Assembly: GCA_029239355.1 (NCBI GenBank)
Contig: JAQZAZ010000001.1
Span: 62,001 to 126,000 of the forward strand
Direction: 5' to 3'
Length of the DNA: 64,000 nucleotides
Source: Sphingobacterium sp.
GTDB lineage: Bacteria; Bacteroidota; Bacteroidia; Sphingobacteriales; Sphingobacteriaceae
Below, piece after piece: positions 33,530-43,254 of the stretch (position 1 is its first letter; every line of letters begins with the position of its first letter). The notes below the pieces were generated by a model that had not been told where the DNA came from, searched no databases, and was given only the letters and a program-made list of their open reading frames with translations. The position numbers and the translations under genes were made by a program.

Positions 33530-35260
33530 TTAAATGCCGTCTACTGTGCTACTTTTTTGATTCTTTAAATGTTCAGTTGATACTTTGGATAAAAATTCCC
33601 GTACAAGGTGTCGAGGAATTGCTATGCAGGCTGTATGGCTAAATCGCGCAATATTTATCCCGATAAAATTGCCTTGACCGTCAACGATCGGGCTGCCACA
33701 CTCGTTGGCATGAATACGCGAGTCATGTAAAAATACACTTGGAAAATTGTCTCTACGAATGGATTTGCCTCTGGGGATATTGTCTGCAGGATGTGGATTT
33801 TCCGGAATTCGCCATTTAGACAAAATTACCTTTGTATGTAGATCGGCTATCCCACGCCGATATTGAACCAGTAGTGTATCACCGGCAGAAAATTTTTGCA
33901 TGGCAGCATTGATTTTTAGGGCACTGGATACATCATTGCCATTTAGCGCTATAATCTGATCTCCGGATTGCAGGCCTGCGCGTCGAGCGGCTCCTAGACT
34001 GTCTATCTTTGTTAAAGTCGGAAGACCATTCATTTCCTGCATCTGTGCATCGAAAGTCCCAGGAACAGGAATACGCGGAAAAGCTTGAGAAGACATGCCG
34101 AGTACACCAGTTTTACTTTGATTGGCAGTAAGCAAAGACCATAGATTTAGCCCGACCAAGGAGTCTGTTATCGCTTGGTCTGTTACCGTGTAAATAGCGA
34201 ATCCTGGGAATAATTTGCTGGGTGAAGATAAGGCTATCAAATCGGTTTTTTCATCTCTTAGCAAGACCGTTAAGGGATAAGTGCTTTTCCCGATCTTCAA
34301 CGTTGGATTTTCGGCTACTTGACTGCTTTTTGATAAGATGACCTGTTTATTGTTTGATAGTTTAAATGCTGTGCCAAGAATGTGCAGGGTATCGCCATGG
34401 CTTATACTGCTTATCGGAAGCGACTGGATCGAGATTTTCGGTTGTTCAGCCTGTTTTTTTAGGGCTATTTTTAAAAGCTGCGCTTTAGCGGGGTCACCCG
34501 CAATAGCGTCTGTTGAGACAGGATAGACACTGATCGCCACGGCATGCGTCAAGCTGTTCCAATATTTGCGATAGCTGTCTACAGGAACTTCGAAATTGAT
34601 ACCTTCCGGGCCGTCGATGCGACTATGAAGACCGATCACCCTTCCCATTGCATCAAAGAGGGGACCGCCCGAATCGCCTGGTTCCATGATGCAACTACTC
34701 CACATAAAACCGTAATTATCCATTTTCTTTAAGATACGACCCGCGCGGAAAAAGGGAATATTGAAAGGAACTGTTTCTGGGTAAGATAGACCAAAGCAAA
34801 GCTGTTTGTCACTTATGGAAGAGGACCAGCCCATTTCGGCAAAGGGCCAGGGACCCTGACCTAGCATTTTCATCATGGCGATGTCGGGCAGGTTACTCTG
34901 TTGGTCAACCACCAATCGCCCAAGCGCTTTGGCGATACCTTGTTTTCCGTCGGGAAATATAACCCGATAAAAGTTACCAGGTGTTGTAGCATGTGCCACG
35001 GTAAGAATATAGCCGTCTTTACGGACGATAACACCGCTAAACGGAGCACTATTTTGATGTTTCGTCACACTGTCAATTCCAAACATCTTTATGGAGGCAG
35101 ACCGTGCTTTATCGATAATGGTTTTGGGGATGTAAAGGCTAGCGCTGCTTTGGCTTTGAGCCATACTTTGGCTAAAACAGGTAACTAGAGATAAAGCGAT
35201 TGAGGCGACAATATGGTGGAATGCTTGGTTGTAGATGTTTGTTCTGTAGAAAGGTGTCAT
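33530..35260 (-). CDS. Trypsin-like serine protease with PDZ and a second, degenerate protease part
   Basis: 576 residues with a signal peptide (~1-35, ending QSMAQ). The first S1C domain (~50-230) has the full triad His90 (TVAHA), Asp126 (DIAMM) and Ser197 (GDSGGP). A second trypsin-like part starts near 280 (LGTAFKLSNNKQVIL, DLIALSSP) and is interrupted by a PDZ domain (~430-500, RRAGLQSGDQIIALNG). It ends with ANECGSPIVDGQGNFIGI, where Cys521 stands at the Ser position. No His is visible at the expected place. So one active and one degenerate unit: probably a periplasmic quality-control protease. A phylum-type promoter lies at 35320-35351. Confidence 0.82.
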   Translation of the reverse strand: MTPFYRTNIYNQAFHHIVASIALSLVTCFSQSMAQSQSSASLYIPKTIIDKARSASIKMFGIDSVTKHQNSAPFSGVIVRKDGYILTVAHATTPGNFYRVIFPDGKQGIAKALGRLVVDQQSNLPDIAMMKMLGQGPWPFAEMGWSSSISDKQLCFGLSYPETVPFNIPFFRAGRILKKMDNYGFMWSSCIMEPGDSGGPLFDAMGRVIGLHSRIDGPEGINFEVPVDSYRKYWNSLTHAVAISVYPVSTDAIAGDPAKAQLLKIALKKQAEQPKISIQSLPISSISHGDTLHILGTAFKLSNNKQVILSKSSQVAENPTLKIGKSTYPLTVLLRDEKTDLIALSSPSKLFPGFAIYTVTDQAITDSLVGLNLWSLLTANQSKTGVLGMSSQAFPRIPVPGTFDAQMQEMNGLPTLTKIDSLGAARRAGLQSGDQIIALNGNDVSSALKINAAMQKFSAGDTLLVQYRRGIADLHTKVILSKWRIPENPHPADNIPRGKSIRRDNFPSVFLHDSRIHANECGSPIVDGQGNFIGINIARFSHTACIAIPRHLVREFLSKVSTEHLKNQKSSTVDGI

Positions 35261-35305
35261 GTATTATGTTGTTAAGGTTGATTTATATAGGGTTAGGTAC
35301 CGGCT

Positions 35306-35336
35306 TTGTTGCCACTGTTCAAAGGTAGTAGATTTG
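35306..35336 (+). promoter_or_regulatory. Promoter of the sigma/anti-sigma/SusC operon
   Basis: TTG at 35306-35308 and TAGATTTG at 35329-35336 are separated by 20 nt (a second TTG at 35309 gives 17 nt). The leader to the ATG at 35550 would be about 210 nt and contains a GC-rich hairpin at 35383-35404 (TGCCCC with GGGGCA). Confidence 0.5.
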
Positions 35337-35351
35337 CATGCAGAAAAGCAA
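35320..35351 (-). promoter_or_regulatory. Promoter of the protease gene
   Basis: On the minus strand, TTG at 35351-35349, a 21-nt spacer and TACCTTTG at 35327-35320, matching the phylum consensus. The expected leader is about 55 nt. It overlaps the opposing promoter at 35306-35336. Confidence 0.5.
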
Positions 35352-35549
35352 GTTGTAGATGTACTTCTGAATATATTATTGCTGCCCCGACTAAGCGAGG
35401 GGCATTTACTGAAAAATTTATGGTGAAGATGGTCTATCAAGGTGAAAATAATCGGAAGAATTTATGCCTGTTACCGGAGTAGGAAGTATCAATTCTTTTT
35501 AGTTATCTTTATGAACTGTAACTATCAACCTAGCTAAAGTAGTCTATCC

Positions 35550-36137
35550 ATGAATTATACGAGCGAAAAAGAATTGCTTGAAAACTTCCTAAAAGGGGAG
35601 GAGCAGGCTTGCACGTATATATACAACCGTTATTTTAGTCGCATCTGTTTGTACGCATCCAGCTTTGTGGATGAAACCAAGGAAGCGGAGGATATTGCTG
35701 AGGAGGGATTTATTCGGCTATGGCAAGGGAAACGTAATTTTGAGAGTTTGGCACACTTAAAAGCTGCACTTTATCAAACGACACGTCGCGTGGGACTCAA
35801 CCACCAGACAGCCCGCCAGCGCAGGTTGAATCGAGTAGATATTTATGCGGCTCAGCAAGATCAAGATCAAAACTCCCATCTTCAAGAAATTATTTATGCC
35901 GAAGCGATGGCTGAATTATATGAAGCGATTCAAAAGCTTCCGCCCAAAGCACGTGAAATCATTCAGCTGACCTACTTGCAAGGAAATAGCAACCAGGAAG
36001 TCGCGGATCTTTTACACATCAGTATCCAGACGGTAAAAAATCAGAAAATGCGCGCTTTGAGCCTTCTTCGGCAGCATTTGAATAGGGATTCTTTCAACTA
36101 CCTCCTATCTTTGCTTGTTCTTTTTGGTAAATTTTAA
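35550..36137 (+). CDS. ECF RNA polymerase sigma factor (FecI-like)
   Basis: 195 residues. Region 2 covers ~8-75 (ACTYIYNRYFSRICLYASSFV, EDIAEEGFIRLWQ) and region 4 covers ~125-180 (AIQKLPPKAREIIQLTYLQG, VADLLHISIQTVKNQKMRAL). It leads the operon with the FecR gene 65 bp downstream and the STN-containing SusC gene after that. The classical route would be ligand binding at SusC, signal to FecR, release of this factor and transcription of the operon. Confidence 0.92.
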   Translation: MNYTSEKELLENFLKGEEQACTYIYNRYFSRICLYASSFVDETKEAEDIAEEGFIRLWQGKRNFESLAHLKAALYQTTRRVGLNHQTARQRRLNRVDIYAAQQDQDQNSHLQEIIYAEAMAELYEAIQKLPPKAREIIQLTYLQGNSNQEVADLLHISIQTVKNQKMRALSLLRQHLNRDSFNYLLSLLVLFGKF

Positions 36138-36202
36138 TTTTTTTTGATTGTCTTTGGTACTTTTCTGAAGCGGTGTTGTATCTATAATCGAAATAGCTCA
36201 AT

Positions 36203-37399
36203 ATGGACGCTCTAGAAGAAGAAAAATTTATCCGCATCAGCACACTGGTCTTAAAGGAAATGCAAGGAACGCTAACAGGTGAAGACCGGATTTTCTTGGA
36301 CAGTTGGTTAAATGAATCGGAGGTCAATAGACAGATCTATCAACGTTGTATGGATGGACAAAAGCAGCGCGAGGCCTATACAAGACTTCAGTATTTTGAA
36401 ACGCGACGTAGCTTTGACGCATTAAAATCCAAAATCTCATTCCATACCCCAAAGAAAAGGTCAATTGCACTGAAAGGATTATGGCCCTATGTTGCCGCTG
36501 CAAGTATTATTTTCGCTTTAAGCGGGATCTGGTATTGGAATAAGGATGGAAATCAGCGAATGGATCGTCCGGTAGCAGCAGTTAACGATCGTCTGCCCGC
36601 TTCAAATCAAGCAGTCATTACACTCTCGGATGGCCGTCAATATCAATTGAATAAGTCTGAAAGTCAGGTTGTGATCGATGGCAGTGGTATACGCTACAAT
36701 GATGGCGGTGAAGTGGCGGAAATCAACGCGGCAGTTTCTGCGAAAATAGAGACCCCACGCGGCGGAACTTACGATGTAACATTGCCAGATGGTACGATGG
36801 TTAAGCTAAACGCGGGGACAGTACTAAGCTATCCGACTGTTTTTGCGAAAGATAAACGCGAAGTAACACTGATAGGAGAAGCCTATTTTGAGGTTGCCAA
36901 GCGTAAAGAGCAGCCCTTTGTTGTGCATGCCAAAAATCAACAAGTATTGGTTTTGGGGACACATTTCAACGTAAATGCCTATCGGACATCAGCTGAAATC
37001 AAGACAACATTGCTCGAGGGAAAGGTGGCAGTGAAAGAATTACAGCATGGCCGCCAAGTAACTTTATTGCCTAAGGAACAGGCTGTCAATAGTGGGGCGA
37101 ATTTGTCCAAGCGTACTGTCAATGTACAACAGGAAATGGCTTGGGTATATGGTAAATTCGATTTTGACGGAAAATCGCTGCGCGAGGTTATGGATGAACT
37201 GTCGAAATGGTATGCTATAGATGTGGTATATAAAGGAGATATTCCTGACGTCGAATTTTTCGGAGGGACATTTAGGACAAGTAAATTGTCCACGATATTG
37301 AAAATATTAAAAGATCAGGACTTGTCCTATCAGCTGACGGCAGATGGCAAACTTATTATTGAAAAAAATGAACCTAAAAAGCAGAAAGGAGGACAATAA
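36203..37399 (+). CDS. FecR-family anti-sigma factor (full length)
   Basis: 398 residues: cytoplasmic sigma-binding part (~1-90), one transmembrane helix (~93-112), FecR beta domain (~180-275, TPRGGTYDVTLPDGTMVKLN and GEAYFEVAK) and a C-terminal DUF4974 domain (~310-390, LREVMDELSKWYAIDVVY, TILKILKDQDLSYQLT). DUF4974 is the part that talks to the STN domain of the receptor, which is present in the SusC gene 95 bp downstream, so the signalling chain looks complete. Confidence 0.92.
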   Translation: MDALEEEKFIRISTLVLKEMQGTLTGEDRIFLDSWLNESEVNRQIYQRCMDGQKQREAYTRLQYFETRRSFDALKSKISFHTPKKRSIALKGLWPYVAAASIIFALSGIWYWNKDGNQRMDRPVAAVNDRLPASNQAVITLSDGRQYQLNKSESQVVIDGSGIRYNDGGEVAEINAAVSAKIETPRGGTYDVTLPDGTMVKLNAGTVLSYPTVFAKDKREVTLIGEAYFEVAKRKEQPFVVHAKNQQVLVLGTHFNVNAYRTSAEIKTTLLEGKVAVKELQHGRQVTLLPKEQAVNSGANLSKRTVNVQQEMAWVYGKFDFDGKSLREVMDELSKWYAIDVVYKGDIPDVEFFGGTFRTSKLSTILKILKDQDLSYQLTADGKLIIEKNEPKKQKGGQ

Positions 37400-37494
37400 C
37401 GAAGAAAAAGATACGTAGCACCTTGCATATGAATGAACAAATTGGACAGTAGATCCCGCAATCTAACCTAACCTAACTAAACTAACTAAAATTA

Positions 37495-40400
37495 ATGAAA
37501 TTAAGTTGTTTTTCAAAAGCGACCAAACCCTTATTATGGCTATTTTTTGCTGTCTTACTCCAGCTCAGCCACCGGGTCACCGCACAAACTGTAACCTACT
37601 CTGGGCATAATGTTCCGCTTGAGGATGTGCTCCAGGCCATTAAGCTCCAAACAAACTATGAGGTTCTTGGCGCTAAAAAAATATTGGAAGTGGCTCGGCC
37701 AATTTCAATCAAGGCAGAAAAAATGCCTCTTAAATTTTTTCTTGATAAACTTTTATCTAACCAGGAGATCGGATATACCATTGAATCGAAAACGATCTTC
37801 TTGGAAAAGAAAACAAGGCCGCGAAAAACTGAACAGAAAGTTCGCCCCACGGCTGAAAAATCATCTCAAATACAAATCAGGGGGCAGATCTTTGGAAAAG
37901 ATCATAAGCCACTGTACGGCGTAAATATCGCACAGGGCGGAAATACGATTGCTGTGGCCGATAAGGAGGGGCGATTTTCCATCGTTGGAAACATGCAACC
38001 GCTTACAATGAGTATGGTCGGCTATCGGGATCTGATACTCAACTTGGTTGACAACAAGGATGCGTATACGATACAGATGGAAGAAGAGGCAAATGCCTTA
38101 GATCAGGTCGTTGTGACCGGCTATCAAACGCTAAAAAAGGACTCCTACACGGGAACAGCCATTACCAAAAGCGGTGATGAACTGCGTCAGGTCAATCCAC
38201 AGAATGTGCTGCAGGCTATGCAAGTCTTTGATCCTTCCTTTAAGATATTACCTAATAATATAGCCGGTTCTAATCCCAACGCGTTACCCAATATCAATGT
38301 ACGTGGTTCCTCAGCCTTGCCCAGTGGCAGCACAGATGTGTTGCGTCGGGATAATGTCACAACAACCATGAACTTACCCGCTTTTATCTTGGATGGTTTT
38401 GAAGTGAGCCTGGAGAAAGTCATGGATTTGGATATGACGCGTATTGAGAGTGTCACGACTTTAAAAGATGCTGCCGCGAGTGCCATCTACGGCTCGCGGG
38501 CAGCCAATGGTGTCATGGTAATCGTTACGAAGGCTCCCAAAGAGGGTAAATTGCAGGTGACATACACGCATGAATCTAATGTAAACATGCCAGATCTGTC
38601 TGGATATAACCTATTGAATGCAGCGGATAAGTTGGCATATGAGCAGCTTGCCGGGCTCTATGATGGTACAAAACAACGTCAATCGCAGGACGTATTAGAC
38701 GAATTATACTATCATAAATTGGCAAATGTGCTTGGAGGAATAGATACCTATTGGTTATCGCAACCGGTACGCACTGCAATTGGACAAAAACATGGCGTAT
38801 TCTTGGAAGGCGGTGCGCAAACTTTTCGCTATGGCGTGGATATGCGTTATCAAACACGCCCAGGTGTGATGAAAGGTTCTGGCAGAAACCAGTATTCCGG
38901 AGGATTAAATTTTAGCTACAATCCAAAAAATAAAATCCGTTTTCAAAATGAGCTCTCCATTACGGTTGTCGATGGGAGGGAATCTCCTTACGGGAGTTTT
39001 GAGAATTTTGTTAAAATGAATCCGTACTATAGATTGAAAGATGATCAAGGTAATATCACGCAATTGTCGGATCGTTGGATCAGGGTAGATCCTTCAGGAA
39101 ATAGAAACGAGGAGTATGTGCTTAATCCTGCATACGATGCGACATTGAGCAGCTATAACAAATCTGGCTATACCGAATTATTGAATAACCTTTCTGCTGA
39201 CCTTGATCTGGGGAAGGGACTACGCCTTCGCGGATTGCTTTCCTTGCTGAAACGGATGAATACCGGTGACGATTTCCGCTCACCCTTGTCCAACGAATTT
39301 TATTCCTACGAAACTTCAAGGGCGGATGAAAGAGGGAGCTATGGAAGTTATAGTAACAATGAATTGTATTGGGATGGAAATATACGTTTGAACTGGGACC
39401 GAAATATTGACAAGCATTATTTTAATGTGATCGCCGGTGCCAATATAAGAACGGAGAGTTATGATGAACGTTACTTTAAAGCGATTGGTTTCCCCAATGA
39501 TCGCTTTACCGATATTGGTTTTGCGAAAGGCTATGAAGAGGGTAAAAGTCCGGAAACGAATGTAGGTGCTTCGCGTCTATTCGGATCCTTCTTAAGTGGT
39601 AACTATAGTTACGATAACCGCTATCTGCTTGACGCGACCTTACGCATCGACGGATCGTCAAAGTTTGGCGCGAATAAGCGTACTGCACCTTTTTGGTCGA
39701 CGGGAATTGGTTGGAATATGCATAATGAAAAATGGTTTTCTACTAAGATCGTTAGCCAGCTACGTCTTCGTGCAACCGTGGGTTTGACTGGGTCGGTTCA
39801 ATTTGATCCATATATGTCGCGCGTAACTTATTCTTATGATAAAAATAATTGGTACTCGTCGGGATTGGGGAGTACGGTGCGCAATTATGGGAATGAGGAC
39901 CTTGCTTGGCAAAGGACGCAATCGGTGGACCTGGGGGTAGATGTCGGCTTTTGGAGCAACAAATTAACGTTTTCACTGCGTAGCTATAGTAAAATCACAA
40001 AAGATATCTTGGCGGATATTAATATCGCTCCTTCGACTGGATTTGGCTCATATAAAGAAAATTTAGGCGATATGGAGAATAAAGGAATCGAGTTGGGCAT
40101 AAATTGGCAGGCGATTAAAAATGAAAAATGGACCTTGAGCTTGCTGGCTAATCTGGTGCAAAATCGCAATAAAATTGTGCGTATTTCCAATGCCTTGAAG
40201 AGTTATAATGAGCGTGCAGATGAAGAACAACAGAAAGATGAATTTAAAGCTGTACCCTTATTGCGCTACGAGGAGGGACAGTCTATGGATGCCATTTATG
40301 CGGTTCCTTCCTTGGGCATAGATTCGGAGAGTGGAAGGGAAGTCTTTGTGAAACGAGACGGGAGTCTGACCTATGACTGGAACCCACGTGATATCGCAGT

Positions 40401-40869
40401 CGTTGGGGTAGCGACCCCAAAAATGGAGGGATCTTTCGGCGGTACCTTACGTTATCAGCAATGGATGATGGTCGCCTATTTCCAAACGCGCTTGGGGGGG
40501 AAGACGTACAACCAAACCCTTGTTGATCGCGTGGAAAATGCAGACCCACGTTATAATGTGGACGCTAGGGTCCTCGAAGAACGATGGAAGAATCCTGGCG
40601 ATCACACGTTTTTTAAAAGCATTGAGGACTTGGGGCGGAGCGAATTATCTTCTCGTTTTGTAATGCCAGATAATCTATTAACCTTACAATCCCTTAATAT
40701 TTCTTATGATGCTAATCAAGCTTTTGCTAATCGCCTGGCTCTGGCGAGCTTGCGTGTGGGCCTGATCGGCAACGATATTTTTCGCTGGTCCAATGTGAAA
40801 GAAGAGCGCGGTATCAGCTATCCTTTTGCACGATCGCTTACCCTAACATTGCAAGCTAGATTTAAATAG
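37495..40869 (+). CDS. SusC/RagA-family transporter with STN signalling domain
   Basis: 1124 residues: signal peptide (~1-31, ending RVTAQ), STN domain (~35-105, VPLEDVLQAIKLQTNYE), Lys/Arg linker, CarboxypepD_reg-like domain (~127-200), TonB-box-like LDQVVVTGYQ, plug (~225-345, with SAIYGSRAANGVMVIVTKAP) and a barrel ending LTLTLQARFK. The STN domain marks it as the sensor for the FecR/sigma pair upstream. The leader just before the ATG has a repetitive CTAACCTAACCTAACTAA tract. No CAZyme is encoded nearby in the operon. Substrate unknown. Confidence 0.93.
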   Translation: MKLSCFSKATKPLLWLFFAVLLQLSHRVTAQTVTYSGHNVPLEDVLQAIKLQTNYEVLGAKKILEVARPISIKAEKMPLKFFLDKLLSNQEIGYTIESKTIFLEKKTRPRKTEQKVRPTAEKSSQIQIRGQIFGKDHKPLYGVNIAQGGNTIAVADKEGRFSIVGNMQPLTMSMVGYRDLILNLVDNKDAYTIQMEEEANALDQVVVTGYQTLKKDSYTGTAITKSGDELRQVNPQNVLQAMQVFDPSFKILPNNIAGSNPNALPNINVRGSSALPSGSTDVLRRDNVTTTMNLPAFILDGFEVSLEKVMDLDMTRIESVTTLKDAAASAIYGSRAANGVMVIVTKAPKEGKLQVTYTHESNVNMPDLSGYNLLNAADKLAYEQLAGLYDGTKQRQSQDVLDELYYHKLANVLGGIDTYWLSQPVRTAIGQKHGVFLEGGAQTFRYGVDMRYQTRPGVMKGSGRNQYSGGLNFSYNPKNKIRFQNELSITVVDGRESPYGSFENFVKMNPYYRLKDDQGNITQLSDRWIRVDPSGNRNEEYVLNPAYDATLSSYNKSGYTELLNNLSADLDLGKGLRLRGLLSLLKRMNTGDDFRSPLSNEFYSYETSRADERGSYGSYSNNELYWDGNIRLNWDRNIDKHYFNVIAGANIRTESYDERYFKAIGFPNDRFTDIGFAKGYEEGKSPETNVGASRLFGSFLSGNYSYDNRYLLDATLRIDGSSKFGANKRTAPFWSTGIGWNMHNEKWFSTKIVSQLRLRATVGLTGSVQFDPYMSRVTYSYDKNNWYSSGLGSTVRNYGNEDLAWQRTQSVDLGVDVGFWSNKLTFSLRSYSKITKDILADINIAPSTGFGSYKENLGDMENKGIELGINWQAIKNEKWTLSLLANLVQNRNKIVRISNALKSYNERADEEQQKDEFKAVPLLRYEEGQSMDAIYAVPSLGIDSESGREVFVKRDGSLTYDWNPRDIAVVGVATPKMEGSFGGTLRYQQWMMVAYFQTRLGGKTYNQTLVDRVENADPRYNVDARVLEERWKNPGDHTFFKSIEDLGRSELSSRFVMPDNLLTLQSLNISYDANQAFANRLALASLRVGLIGNDIFRWSNVKEERGISYPFARSLTLTLQARFK

Positions 40870-40943
40870 GCTTTGTTATGATTAAAATGTATGCTGATAG
40901 CGATTTTATTTGTGAAAATAACCTGACACAAACGAATTAACAT

Positions 40944-42431
40944 ATGAAAAATAAAAATATATTTATCGTCTTGCTTTGCAGCATCTGTCTGCTATCCTGC
41001 CAAAAATGGCTGGATATACAACCCCAAAGTGAGGTGGAAAAAGACCGTCTCTTTACTACTGAGGATGGCTTTAAGGAAGCATTATTGGGAATTTATACCC
41101 GCTGTGCTAACGGTGATTTGTACGGTAAGGAGCTGACAATCGGTACACCAGAAGTACTGGTACAGAATTATACAATTCCGAACAATGATCCGCTAGGTTA
41201 TCAGAAGACTGCGCGATTTGATTACGATGATGGCGCCTTTAAAGATCGCAAGGACAATATCTGGAAAGGCCTATACCATGGGATAGTGAATGCAAACCTC
41301 TTATTAGCGGAAATAGACAGCAAAAGAAATCTTTTTGTCGGGGACAATTACGCGTTGATCAAAGGAGAAGCGCTGGCTTTGCGTGCTTTTCTACATTTTG
41401 ATGCCCTACGTTTGTTTGCTCCAGCACCAATCGTGAATGCACAGGCAGACGCGATTCCTTATGTAACCAAATATTCGAATAAAACGACTCCCTTGAGCAA
41501 AGTGTCAGCAGTGCTGGATTCGGTCATTGCAGACTTGGTGGTCGCGAAAGATCTATTGAAGGTGGATCCAATACGCTCTGCAGGCTACGTAGTTGGGTAT
41601 CCGACGGTAAACGATACACTGGAAAACTCAGAACTGAGCAACAACAGTCTCTTTTTGCAGAATAGAAGGCATAGACTAAATTATTATGCGGTATGCGGTG
41701 CCCTCGCACGTGTCTACCTGTACAAGGGAGATAAACCTAAAGCCTTAGCAAATGCAATGGAAGTCATCGTTTCGAAGAAATTCCCTTGGACAAATAATAC
41801 TGATTTCCAATCCGTAAAAGAGGATAAAAAGGATCGAATTCTTTATAAGGAGCTCTTGTTTGCGTGGTATATTCCCGGAATGAGTAGAGAATATAATCAA
41901 GAATGGTTTGGCACAGGTCGGATGAATCTGGACAAAGAAGAAGGACGAACGATTTATGAAGTGGGGGGAAATGGTGGTGGTGATCTGCGTTATACCCAAT
42001 GGTTTGGAGCGATAAGCGTGGGAACAACGGCTTTAAGTTCTTTGGTAAAATATAATCGAAATACGTTTAGTGACAATTTTGAAGCAAATTTACATTATCT
42101 CATGGCGCCAGCCATACGATTAAGCGAGCTCTACTATATTGCTGCAGAATGTAACTATGAAAGCAATCCGACTTTAGCGGCAGAATATCTCAATCAGGTA
42201 CGTATACAGCGCGGTATAGGAGAACCTGCCGATGTGTCGACGGTGACAAAATTCCGTACAGAATTACTTAAGGAATACCGCAAAGAAATGTATGCTGAGG
42301 GACAGCTTTATTATGCTTATAAGCGGCTAAATGCTCCGATAATTGGAGAAAAGGGCACAGTCATACCGGCGAGCCAAAAGATCTTTGTGTGGCCATTGCC
42401 AAGTGATGAAATAATTTATGGACAACGCTAA
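40944..42431 (+). CDS. RagB/SusD-family surface lipoprotein
   Basis: 495 residues with a lipoprotein signal (LLSC, Cys19), the early motif WLDIQPQSEVEKDRLFTTEDGF and TPR-like helices (IKGEALALRAFLHFDALRLFA). The C-terminal block RLSELYYIAAECNYE and the final WPLPSDEI are both typical of SusD. It partners the STN-SusC encoded 74 bp upstream. Confidence 0.93.
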   Translation: MKNKNIFIVLLCSICLLSCQKWLDIQPQSEVEKDRLFTTEDGFKEALLGIYTRCANGDLYGKELTIGTPEVLVQNYTIPNNDPLGYQKTARFDYDDGAFKDRKDNIWKGLYHGIVNANLLLAEIDSKRNLFVGDNYALIKGEALALRAFLHFDALRLFAPAPIVNAQADAIPYVTKYSNKTTPLSKVSAVLDSVIADLVVAKDLLKVDPIRSAGYVVGYPTVNDTLENSELSNNSLFLQNRRHRLNYYAVCGALARVYLYKGDKPKALANAMEVIVSKKFPWTNNTDFQSVKEDKKDRILYKELLFAWYIPGMSREYNQEWFGTGRMNLDKEEGRTIYEVGGNGGGDLRYTQWFGAISVGTTALSSLVKYNRNTFSDNFEANLHYLMAPAIRLSELYYIAAECNYESNPTLAAEYLNQVRIQRGIGEPADVSTVTKFRTELLKEYRKEMYAEGQLYYAYKRLNAPIIGEKGTVIPASQKIFVWPLPSDEIIYGQR

Positions 42432-42443
42432 AATAGAAATAGG

Positions 42444-43253
42444 ATGAGAAAGAATATTTATATACTGCTTGCATTTGTTTTTTTTCTGGTCATTTCTTGT
42501 CAGAAAACAGAGCTAAAAACCTACGATGCAGATGCGAATGTTTATTTCGATCTGACTCCAGAAGCACGCGATAGCATCGTATATACTTTTGCCTATGAAA
42601 TGACCAGAGCATCGGATACACTTTATATTCCGGTCCGCTTGATGGGCAATCGGGTGGGAAATCAACGTTATTTTCAGGTGTACGTGGAGAAGGATTCGTC
42701 TACTGCACGCAGCAATGAACATTATCAGGCATTGTCGGTAGAATATCCCCTGGAAGCAGATCAAGGAACGGGCTATGTCCCATTAATTATCCATAATACA
42801 AAGGATCTAGAAGAAAAATCAGTGTCGCTCATTTTAAAATTGAAAGCGAGCTCAGATTTTGGTATTAATGACCCACGGCTGATAAGAACGTATATCGTCC
42901 TTTCTGCACGATTGGAAAAACCAAACTGGTGGGGGAATTGGCCATTGGGCGAATATTCTCGGGTAAGGCATCAGCTTTTTTTCATAGCCACCGAACAACG
43001 GCAGCTTTCCACTGAGGGATTGGATGCCCCCAAGAACTTGTATTTTGCCAATTTATTGACCATTATGCTCAATGATCCTTTTAAGTGGGTAGCGGACCAT
43101 CCTGAAAAAGGCTATGTATTGGAAAGCAAGGATAATGGCCAAAGCTATATCTTCTATCATAAGGATAATCCCAATCGGCCGATTCTGCTGAAAAAAAATA
43201 CTGGTGTAGGTAAATTTTTCTTTATTGATGAATCAGGAAAGGAGCTTAGATAA
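42444..43253 (+). CDS. DUF4843-family lipoprotein
   Basis: 269 residues with lipoprotein signal (LVISC, Cys20). The body (NVYFDLTPEARDSIVYTFAYE, LYIPVRLMGN, then a WWGNWPLGEYS block) fits DUF4843 proteins that accompany SusC/SusD pairs in Bacteroidota. It is probably an extra surface subunit of the import machine. The stop at 43253 is 1 bp before the next ATG. Confidence 0.82.
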   Translation: MRKNIYILLAFVFFLVISCQKTELKTYDADANVYFDLTPEARDSIVYTFAYEMTRASDTLYIPVRLMGNRVGNQRYFQVYVEKDSSTARSNEHYQALSVEYPLEADQGTGYVPLIIHNTKDLEEKSVSLILKLKASSDFGINDPRLIRTYIVLSARLEKPNWWGNWPLGEYSRVRHQLFFIATEQRQLSTEGLDAPKNLYFANLLTIMLNDPFKWVADHPEKGYVLESKDNGQSYIFYHKDNPNRPILLKKNTGVGKFFFIDESGKELR

Positions 43254-43254
43254 A

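Noticed and set aside
37462..37490. CTAACCTAACCTAACTAA-type repeat before the STN-SusC gene
   Set aside because: Looked like a possible repeat array, but it is a short low-complexity leader with no further copies.
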